Assembly (NCBI GenBank): GCA_003694825.1
Contig: RFJS01000482.1
Coordinates: 1 to 5,443 of the forward strand
Reading direction: 5' to 3'
Length of the DNA stretch: 5,443 bases
DNA from: Verrucomicrobiota bacterium
Lineage (GTDB): Bacteria; Verrucomicrobiota; Verrucomicrobiia; Opitutales; Opitutaceae
The stretch's first letter is position 1; every line of letters begins with the position of its first letter. The notes beneath the pieces were generated by a model. It saw only the letters and a list, made by a program, of their open reading frames with translations. It made no database searches and was not told the origin of the DNA. The position numbers were made by a program, and so were the translations under genes. Positions 1 through 5,443 of the stretch are shown here, piece by piece.

Positions 1-261
1 CGGTGCCGTGAGCGATTCGCTGCTCTCCGGGCGCGCGACTGGCGCGGGCGATTGAGCTTCGTGGCCGGGCGTGGTTTCTTCGCCGCTCCCGGCGGTATCG
101 CCGGTGGTCTCCGGTGCGGCCGGCGCGGGTGCGGATGAAGACTCCGGTGCAGGCGGGGTGGCGGCGCTGTCGATGGGGGCCGCATCGGCCGGCGGCTCGG
201 TCTGGGCCGGAGGTGATGGTTCGGTCGCGGGCGCGGCAGGCTTTTCCGGGATGGGTGGCGG
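1..261 (-). other. Pro/Ala/Glu-rich disordered tail of the AsmA-like protein (continues beyond window)
   Basis: From codon 907 onward the AsmA-like frame changes abruptly from alternating beta-type sequence to a low-complexity tail rich in Pro, Ala, Glu, Ser and Thr (for example EPPPIPEKPAAPATEPSPP, 906-924). It runs for at least 87 residues to the window edge with no stop. It is likely disordered. Its end, and whether another folded segment follows, cannot be seen. Confidence 0.7.
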
Positions 262-2979
262 TTCGCGCACGTTGGCAAAGGGGTTGTTTGTCAGCGTCCA
301 CTTCGGGTCGCTCAGGGTGCCGGTGAGGCGCATCTCGATCAGGTTGGAGACGGGGTCGAGCAGGGCGCCGAAGAGCTGGGTGAGCGCGCCATCGGATTCA
401 CGGAGTGGATACAGGCGCATGCGGAAAGAGAGGGCGCCGTCGGAAATGCGGTAGGTGCCCTCGCCCTGGATCGCTTCGGTCCGGCCGGTGAATTGGAGGT
501 TGGGGAAATAGATCTCGTTTTTCCGGATCTCGAAGTCGCTGTAGGCATCGGTGAGCTGGAGGGTGCCGATGCGGATGCCGATCGGACGGAGAATATCGCC
601 GATGGGGCCGAAGAGCCGGAAGCGGGCGAGATCGCCGTTGCGGATCCGCACATTGCCGCGGCCTTCATAGCCGGTGATGTCGGTCAGGGGGCCGGTGGCG
701 CTCACCTCGATATCGAGCCGACCGTTGATCTGGCGTGCGGCGAAGCCCGACGGTTCGGCCTCTCCCGGAGGCGGCGGGTTTCGCCGGTCGAGGAAGGCGT
801 TGAATGTGGATACAGCACGGTCGTAGTCGGCGTCCTCGAGGCGGGCGTCCACGGTGAGCGTGTCGTCGACGACCACGGCCCTGGCCGTGATCAGGCCGCC
901 GGCATACTCGGCGCGGAGGTTGGGGAGCTCGACGCGGTTGTTGCGGATCGAGACATCCGTGGAGAGGGCGTCGACGGGGAAGTCGTAGTAGCGAAACTCG
1001 TTGCCGGAAGCGATGACCAGATCGATGTCCGTATCGAGCTTTCCGGCATCGTTGACGATGTCGCCGCGCGCGACGCCGGCGGGCGGGATCGAGTAGCGGT
1101 AGGGTTCGAAGAGCGCTTCGCCGCCGGGACCGAAGATCTTCGCCAGCTCGACAAGGTCGGCGGTGGACTTGAAGCGCCAATTCTGGCGGAGCGGGTCTTT
1201 CTGGCCGGTGCGGTAGAGCAGCTGCACCTCGCCATCGACGCGGCCTTCGGGGCGTCCGATCGAGGCGTCGAAAAGGTCGTAGAAATTGTGGGCGACGCGA
1301 AATCCCGACTGAAGCCAGTCGATCGCGACTCCCCGGCAGGTGATCTGCTCGGCGCGGGTGCGGCCGAGGAGACGGTAGGCGTCGTGGCGCAGCCAGTTGT
1401 TGTGGATGTCGACGTCGAAGGTTGGCGGTGGACCGGGAAAGGCGAAGTCTCCCCAGAATCGACCCCACCAGTCGCCGAACCACGGGGCGATGGCCATGGG
1501 GCGCAGGGCGCCGCGAAGCATGATGCGGATGTCGCGGGTGGGGAGGTGGTCGTGGTAAGTGCCGATGGCCCACTCGTCACCGCGCTGGATCTCCATGTGA
1601 TCGACGTAGACATCCTGCAGGTCGCCGTGTCCGATGACGCGGGCGCGGTCGAGGTGGACGCCGCGGGCGAGTATCGGTCCGCTCAATACTCGGAAGCTGG
1701 CGTGGTCGAGCCTGGCTCCCGGGGCGATGGTCGCATGCGCGGTGATGTCGGGGGGCGTGTCGACCGCGGCGTAGTAGGTCACGTCGCGTCCGAGGATGCG
1801 GCTGAGTGCGGGAAGCCAGTCGCGGCCGAGGCGCGTGCGCAGGTCGATCGCGCCGGAGCGTGATTCGATGTCGCCGCGGAGGGTGGCGGCGATATTTTCG
1901 CCGGCGAAGCGGGTGAAGAGGGTGGCGCTGATTTGCGGATACTCCCGGGGACGGGCATGGATGATCGCTCCGGCGATGGCCGCCTGTTCGCGGCGGAAGT
2001 GTGCGAGCGTGGCGTCGACGCGTTCCGGCCAGGGCGATGCGCCTCCGAGCGGGGGCTGCGGCCAGAGAGCCTGGAGGCGGAGGTTGCGGGCGTGCCCGAA
2101 GGTCGGATGCCGCAGTTCGCCGACCCGGGCGGTGGCGACGAGCGGCCGCTGTGATGTGCCGCCGAAGGTGGTCTCGGCCCGCAGGAGGATGTGCCGCGCT
2201 TCGCCATATTCCTTTTCGAATACGCGGTGGGCGGAGAAGGTGATGTCGACCGCGACGCCGGCGTGAAGCGAACCGGCGAACTCGATCTCGAGGAAGGGGA
2301 GTTCGACAGCGTCGAGGTGTTGTTCATAGCGGACGGCGCGCGGGGCGTATTCGGCGAAGGCATCGAGGAGCATCTCGATGTCGGGCGGTTTGCCTTCGGG
2401 GCGTGGCGGGGCGGCGGTGTAGCTGCCGTGGGCGTTGATGGTGAGCTGGTCGATCTGGCCGACGAGGGCATCGATGGTCCACAGACCGCCGGCGTGCCGG
2501 ATGCGGCCGGTGGCGATCCGGGCGACGGTTTCGGGGATGCCGCTGGGCGAGATCGAGGCGGGGCAGAGGAGTTTGACGTCCTCGATCTCCAGTTCGGCGA
2601 GATCGGGCTTGAGGGCGAGGAGTTTGAGGCGGTCGAGGGTGATGAGGGCGCGGGCGGCTTCGAAGATCGGCTCGCCGAAGCGCGAAGGCCGTAGTTGGAG
2701 CCCGGTGACATAGATGCGGCCGGTGGGGTCGAAGCGGGCGGAAGCGACGCCGAACTCCAGTCCCCGGCGGCGCAGCTCGGTTTCGATGCGGTCGACGAGG
2801 ATGTCGGGCACCGGGATGTCGCGGCTGAGCAGGGTGACGGCGAGGACGAGGACGAGGCCGGCGAGAAGAAAGTTGAAGGCGTAGACCAGGAGCGTCCAGC
2901 AATGGGCGCAGGTCCGGCGAAAGACCAGCCGCCGCAGGAGGCGCGCACGCCAGGCTTTGCGTTCGGAGGGGGAGGTCAC
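1..2979 (-). CDS. AsmA-like membrane-anchored protein (3' end outside window)
   Basis: The frame starts at GTG 2977-2979, 14 bases after the DUF4340 stop, and stays open for 993 codons to the left edge. GTG is chosen because it retains the membrane helix; the next in-frame GTG (about codon 57) would remove it, and no ATG lies before. A basic start (RARLLRRLVFRR, residues 11-22) precedes one membrane helix at about 29-51, giving an N-in anchor. Residues 55-150 resemble the first part of AsmA-family proteins: IETELRRRGLEFGVASARFD, then 'GLQLRPS', then 'LDRLKLLALKPDLAELEIED'. Residues about 490-900 look like an AsmA-like C-terminal region: a Trp-rich patch (W500, W504, W505, W509), FDVDIHNNWL (521-530), repeated short beta segments, FGPIGDILRPIGIRIGTLQL (790-809), and IQGEGTYRISDGALSFRMRL (837-856). 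From about 907 a Pro/Ala/Glu-rich tail begins. Known relatives (AsmA, TamB, YhdP) are implicated in outer-membrane lipid homeostasis or phospholipid transport; that role is inferred here from fold type. The specific subfamily is uncertain. Confidence 0.82.
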   Translation of the reverse strand, partial: MTSPSERKAWRARLLRRLVFRRTCAHCWTLLVYAFNFLLAGLVLVLAVTLLSRDIPVPDILVDRIETELRRRGLEFGVASARFDPTGRIYVTGLQLRPSRFGEPIFEAARALITLDRLKLLALKPDLAELEIEDVKLLCPASISPSGIPETVARIATGRIRHAGGLWTIDALVGQIDQLTINAHGSYTAAPPRPEGKPPDIEMLLDAFAEYAPRAVRYEQHLDAVELPFLEIEFAGSLHAGVAVDITFSAHRVFEKEYGEARHILLRAETTFGGTSQRPLVATARVGELRHPTFGHARNLRLQALWPQPPLGGASPWPERVDATLAHFRREQAAIAGAIIHARPREYPQISATLFTRFAGENIAATLRGDIESRSGAIDLRTRLGRDWLPALSRILGRDVTYYAAVDTPPDITAHATIAPGARLDHASFRVLSGPILARGVHLDRARVIGHGDLQDVYVDHMEIQRGDEWAIGTYHDHLPTRDIRIMLRGALRPMAIAPWFGDWWGRFWGDFAFPGPPPTFDVDIHNNWLRHDAYRLLGRTRAEQITCRGVAIDWLQSGFRVAHNFYDLFDASIGRPEGRVDGEVQLLYRTGQKDPLRQNWRFKSTADLVELAKIFGPGGEALFEPYRYSIPPAGVARGDIVNDAGKLDTDIDLVIASGNEFRYYDFPVDALSTDVSIRNNRVELPNLRAEYAGGLITARAVVVDDTLTVDARLEDADYDRAVSTFNAFLDRRNPPPPGEAEPSGFAARQINGRLDIEVSATGPLTDITGYEGRGNVRIRNGDLARFRLFGPIGDILRPIGIRIGTLQLTDAYSDFEIRKNEIYFPNLQFTGRTEAIQGEGTYRISDGALSFRMRLYPLRESDGALTQLFGALLDPVSNLIEMRLTGTLSDPKWTLTNNPFANVREPPPIPEKPAAPATEPSPPAQTEPPADAAPIDSAATPPAPESSSAPAPAAPETTGDTAGSGEETTPGHEAQSPAPVARPESSESLTAP
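2827..2895 (-). other. N-terminal transmembrane helix of the AsmA-like protein
   Basis: Codons 29-51 of the AsmA-like gene encode an uninterrupted hydrophobic stretch beginning TLLVYAFNFLLAG and ending VLAVTLL. It is preceded by a strongly basic segment and followed by SRD, which predicts a cytoplasmic N-terminus and a periplasmic body. It lacks a clear signal peptidase site, so it is probably retained as an anchor. Confidence 0.8.
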
Positions 2980-2985
2980 GGTGGG

Positions 2986-2991
2986 CTCGCC
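2986..2991 (-). promoter_or_regulatory. weak candidate ribosome binding site for the AsmA-like gene
   Basis: On the minus strand GGCGAG lies six bases before the GTG start at 2979, only a partial match to a Shine-Dalgarno core. The start sits 14 bases after the DUF4340 stop codon, so translation could also depend on ribosomes finishing the upstream gene. The 28-base gap before the DUF4340 gene (5055-5082) has no comparable purine-rich site. Confidence 0.3.
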
Positions 2992-2993
2992 GG

Positions 2994-5054
2994 TCAGCCG
3001 TCCGAGGGCGGGGCGGGATCGCTGGCCGGGGTGGCGGGTGGCGTGGCGCTATCGGAGGCGGGATCTTGCGCCGGCGCCGCGTCCGCCGCCGGTTCGGCTT
3101 CGGCGGGGGCCGGGTCGGGGTCGGTCTGAGGCCCGGCGGGTTGGGGGACGGTCGGGTCGGGGGAAGGTGCTGGCGGCTGCGGCTCGGGCCGATGGAGCAC
3201 GAGCGTGCTGAAGGCGTCGAGGAAGGGCTGCTCCGTGGTGAACATCAGGTGCAGGTCGGGGGCGCCGGCAGTCAGGCTGGTTCCGCCGCGGAAGTCTTCG
3301 AGGTAGAGGCGGAAGGTAGAGACCTGTTCGCCCTGGCCGCCTTCGAGCTTGATGGAGGATTCCAGCAGCCAGGTCCACGGTGTCTCGACGACGCTTCCCG
3401 GGACGGTGGGCCGGAATTCGGCGGCGAGGATGTCGCGGGCGCGGAGGTTGCGCAGCTGGGCCACGAGGGCGAGGAGAGCCTGACGCTCGGCGGGCGGCAC
3501 TTCGGCCAGTGCCTCATTCCAGGGCTGGGAGGTGTCGGCGATGGCGTAGGACCACATGGTCTCATCAGTGCTGAGCCGCTTGAGAGAGAGGGAGGCGATG
3601 CGGGCGCCCTCGGGGAGTTTTTGCAGTTGGCGGTCGCGGTAGCGGTGGGGCTCGGGGTGGAGGTCGTCGGCGAGGGCGCGGTCGACGAGATAGACCGAGG
3701 GGGATTCGGAGACCCGGGCGTAGACGGTGTGGCTCTCGCGGGATTCGGCGGCGCCGAGCTGGAGGGTCTGGGAGCGGGTCGCACTGTTCTGGGCGTCGCG
3801 CTCGGTGAGAACGATCTGCCAGGAGGGGCCGGTGAGACCGTAGTTCTCGAGATCGATGGCGGAGGGGGCGTCGCTGACAAAGCCGCGCTCCGGAATGGCC
3901 TGAAGGTCGGCGAGTTCGTCGATGAGGCGCTGGATGATGGCTTCGTCGGCCGGCAGGGTGAGCAGACCGCGCTCGGGGGAGCGGGAGACGACCTGCCAGC
4001 GGCCGGTTTCGAGGCGTTGCAGGGTGATGGCGGGCCGGCCGGCGGGCAGGATGGCGATGGACTGGAGCCTGGTCGGGTCGAAGTCGAGCAGGTGGCGGTC
4101 CCGCAGGCCGATCTGGGCGTTGCGCAGTTCGTCGAGGAAATCGATGTCGGCGGTGAAGACGGTGGGGTTGTCGTCGCGTTTGGCGTAGTGGAGGGTCGGA
4201 GACTCGGCACCGGGGACGGGGGCGCCGATGAGGAGGGATTCGCGCCGCCCATTGCCCTGGAAGGTCACGGTGAAGGCGGGGGAGGTGAGGCCGAGGAGGT
4301 TGAGGTCGGCGGCGGCGGGTTCTAAGGAGGCGACCTTCAGGGAGAGAATGCGGTTGACGAGTGTCTCGACGGCGGCGTCGTCGGCGCGGGCGAGCACGGG
4401 GGTCTCAAGTTTCCAGCGGTCGCCGTCGCGGGAGATCCAGATGCGGAGGTTGCCGGCTTCGGCGAGCTGGATGCTCCAGGATTTGATCTCGAACAGGGGC
4501 AGGTAGAAGACGGCGCCGCTGCGGAATTCCTCGAGGGAGAGGCGCAGAGAGTCGAGCAGGGACTGGGCGACGACGTAGACGCGGTCGCCGTCCTCGGGCA
4601 TGACGTAGAGGCGGTTGCCGACGTCGGTGATGCGGCCGATGAGCAGGGAGCGGCGCTCGCCGCGGCGGCCGTAGGTGAGGCGGCCTTCGGCGGGGTCGAG
4701 GCCGAAGTCGGCGAGAGTCTGGCCGCTTTCGGCGAGGGAGTCGACGGGGAAGCTGGTCTCGCGCTCGAGGAACTGGAGCTGGGTGAGCAGGCGGTTGACG
4801 GCGAAGTAGTTGGCCGGCCAGCGGACGGGGTCGATCAGCTCCCAGCCATTGGCGCCTTGCTCGAGGACGACGGAGGAGGCGGGGTCGCGAAAGGCGATTT
4901 CGAGGTAGTCGAGGTCTTCGGCGTCGGGGCCGAGGAGGTGGACGCGGCCGGCGGCGTAGGCGCGGCGGGCGTCCCACTGGCGATTGTAGTAGTAGGCGAT
5001 GGCTCCGAGGCCGACGACGAGGACAAGGAGAAAGAGGGTGACTTTCGTGCGCAT
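2994..5054 (-). CDS. DUF4340 domain-containing membrane-anchored protein (ABC cassette auxiliary protein), four-unit form
   Basis: Complete gene of 686 residues, ATG at 5052-5054 and TGA at 2994-2996. Residues 5-23 (from VTLFLLVLVVGLGAIAYYY) form one membrane helix after a short basic start, so the rest is probably periplasmic. The body is built from repeated units of about 140 residues. A tryptophan after a GxxW/GRW-type turn recurs at W71, W214, W353 and, more weakly, W501. A 'GL' turn follows at 118-119, 255-256 and 406-407, then an LLIG-type strand at 137-140, 274-277 and LQLG at 431-434. Each unit ends with a 'Y/V-YVV'-type strand pair. These match the general DUF4340 pattern (a beta-rich domain of unknown biochemical function commonly placed next to GldG-like genes). 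Residues 621-686 are a Pro/Ala/Asp-rich tail. No in-frame ATG, GTG or TTG lies between the preceding stop and this ATG, which supports the start, although no clear Shine-Dalgarno sequence precedes it. No catalytic motif is visible; a structural or substrate-handling role with the transporter is inferred. Confidence 0.88.
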   Translation of the reverse strand: MRTKVTLFLLVLVVGLGAIAYYYNRQWDARRAYAAGRVHLLGPDAEDLDYLEIAFRDPASSVVLEQGANGWELIDPVRWPANYFAVNRLLTQLQFLERETSFPVDSLAESGQTLADFGLDPAEGRLTYGRRGERRSLLIGRITDVGNRLYVMPEDGDRVYVVAQSLLDSLRLSLEEFRSGAVFYLPLFEIKSWSIQLAEAGNLRIWISRDGDRWKLETPVLARADDAAVETLVNRILSLKVASLEPAAADLNLLGLTSPAFTVTFQGNGRRESLLIGAPVPGAESPTLHYAKRDDNPTVFTADIDFLDELRNAQIGLRDRHLLDFDPTRLQSIAILPAGRPAITLQRLETGRWQVVSRSPERGLLTLPADEAIIQRLIDELADLQAIPERGFVSDAPSAIDLENYGLTGPSWQIVLTERDAQNSATRSQTLQLGAAESRESHTVYARVSESPSVYLVDRALADDLHPEPHRYRDRQLQKLPEGARIASLSLKRLSTDETMWSYAIADTSQPWNEALAEVPPAERQALLALVAQLRNLRARDILAAEFRPTVPGSVVETPWTWLLESSIKLEGGQGEQVSTFRLYLEDFRGGTSLTAGAPDLHLMFTTEQPFLDAFSTLVLHRPEPQPPAPSPDPTVPQPAGPQTDPDPAPAEAEPAADAAPAQDPASDSATPPATPASDPAPPSDG
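2997..3194 (-). other. Pro/Ala/Asp-rich disordered tail of the DUF4340 protein
   Basis: Codons 621-686 encode a tail made almost only of Pro, Ala, Asp, Glu, Ser, Thr and Gln, acidic overall, with no hydrophobic core residues after LVLHR (618-622). It starts PEPQPPAPSPDP and ends ASDPAPPSDG. It is probably an unstructured, periplasm-exposed extension. The reading frame keeps the same third-position C/G bias as the body, so it is unlikely to be a frameshift product. Confidence 0.75.
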
Positions 5055-5082
5055 GCGTGTGGCGGCGTTGCTGCGTGGGGAT

Positions 5083-5443
5083 TCAGCGCCTTCGGGAGAG
5101 GTAGACGATCGTGCCGATCAGGGCCACGACAAGCGAGGGTCCGAAGAGGATCGCGATGCGGGCGAGGGCGAGCTGTTCCTGACTGAGGGTGAGCTGGAGG
5201 CGTTCGACGGGGCGTGCCGGGATGTTCAGGCGGCTGTCGCGGGCGAGAGCCCAGTTGATGGCGTTGAGGAAGAGGGTGAAGTTACCCGTGGACTGCACGA
5301 TGCGGTGGTTGGCGATGAAATCGGAGTTGCCGAAGACGATGATGCGGCCGCCGGGGAGGTTGATGCCGATTTTCGACTCGAGTTTACGCTCGGCGACGGT
5401 GGCGAGCTTGATGGGGCCGCGCAGGTCGCGCCGCGGATCGAAG
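5083..5443 (-). CDS. GldG-like ABC transporter auxiliary protein, C-terminal part (5' end outside window)
   Basis: Only the last 119 residues are present; the frame is open to the right edge and stops with TGA at 5083-5085. The visible part contains IIVFGNSDFIANHRI (fragment residues 34-48) followed by GNFTLFLNAINWALARD (53-69). This 'G(N/D)SDF..N....GN..LFLNA(I/V)NW' pattern is characteristic of the end of the GldG / ABC_transp_aux periplasmic domain. Next comes a short linker with IPARP (74-78), then one C-terminal hydrophobic helix (about 93-115) ending in a basic RRR, which fits a periplasmic domain anchored by its C-terminus with the basic end in the cytoplasm. In Flavobacterium, GldG works with the GldF permease and GldA ATPase and is needed for gliding, but homologues are widespread in non-gliding bacteria and their substrate is unknown. 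The gene precedes the DUF4340 gene by 28 bases, a common pairing. The ATPase and permease genes would be expected further upstream, outside the window. Gliding itself should not be inferred. Confidence 0.88.
   Translation of the reverse strand, partial: FDPRRDLRGPIKLATVAERKLESKIGINLPGGRIIVFGNSDFIANHRIVQSTGNFTLFLNAINWALARDSRLNIPARPVERLQLTLSQEQLALARIAILFGPSLVVALIGTIVYLSRRR

Noticed and set aside
665..1573. 302-codon minus-strand frame, Arg/Pro-rich
   Set aside because: Arg/Pro/His-rich composition with no motif; it overlaps the well-supported AsmA-like frame on the same strand.
493..1863. 456-codon open frame on the plus strand
   Set aside because: It is exactly codon-aligned antisense to the AsmA-like gene. 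It stays open because that gene rarely uses TTA, CTA or TCA codons. The product is a Val/Glu/Gly/Asp-rich string without domain features.
1779..2948. 389-codon minus-strand frame with an ATG start
   Set aside because: Translation is dominated by Ser and Pro, typical of an out-of-frame reading of GC-rich coding DNA. The frame starting at GTG 2979 gives AsmA-like sequence over the same bases.
3272..4252. 326-codon minus-strand frame, Ser/Pro-rich
   Set aside because: Lies wholly inside the DUF4340 gene in another frame and has the low-complexity composition of a shadow frame.
3066..4325. 419-codon open frame on the plus strand
   Set aside because: Codon-aligned antisense of the DUF4340 gene with Gly/Glu/Val-biased translation, explained by the same codon avoidance.
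5055..5082. Possible terminator or promoter between the GldG-like and DUF4340 genes
   Set aside because: The 28 bases contain no stable inverted repeat followed by T residues and no recognisable -10/-35 pair.
4857..5186. 109-codon plus-strand frame across the GldG-like / DUF4340 junction, considered as a small divergent gene
   Set aside because: It covers both ends of well-supported minus-strand genes, has Val/Gly/Glu bias followed by Arg-rich sequence, and has no ribosome binding site or domain signal.

Overview
The window is a very GC-rich, almost fully coding piece of a bacterial chromosome. It carries three genes, all on the minus strand, so the biological order runs from the right edge to the left: (1) the last 119 codons of a GldG-like ABC-transporter auxiliary protein (5083-5443, start beyond the right edge); (2) a complete 686-residue membrane-anchored DUF4340-type protein (2994-5054); (3) a large AsmA-like membrane-anchored protein, open for 993 codons from a GTG at 2979 to the left edge, where it leaves the window without a stop. 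The gaps are 28 and 14 bases, with no terminator-like hairpin or recognisable promoter in either, so the three genes look like one transcription unit.

The gene order GldG-like then DUF4340 is typical of Gld-type ABC cassettes (ATPase, permease, periplasmic auxiliary proteins) found in Bacteroidota, Verrucomicrobiota and other Gram-negative phyla. The high GC content, the strong preference for C/G in third positions and the style of the AsmA-like protein suggest Verrucomicrobiota, perhaps Opitutae. This is inferred from general family knowledge and not from a marker gene.

All three products appear to act at the inner membrane facing the periplasm. The GldG-like protein ends in a C-terminal membrane helix. 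The DUF4340 protein has an N-terminal anchor followed by four copies of a roughly 140-residue unit. The AsmA-like protein has an N-terminal anchor followed by a long, beta-rich periplasmic region of the kind seen in AsmA/TamB/YhdP proteins, which are linked to lipid movement or outer-membrane homeostasis. Both the DUF4340 and AsmA-like proteins finish with Pro/Ala/Glu/Asp-rich, probably disordered tails. A plausible reading is an envelope module in which an ABC transporter with its auxiliary proteins is co-expressed with a lipid-transfer-like protein, but the substrate cannot be read from the sequence.

I saw no RNA genes, mobile elements, CRISPR arrays or attachment sites. The many other long open frames on both strands are by-products of the high GC content.
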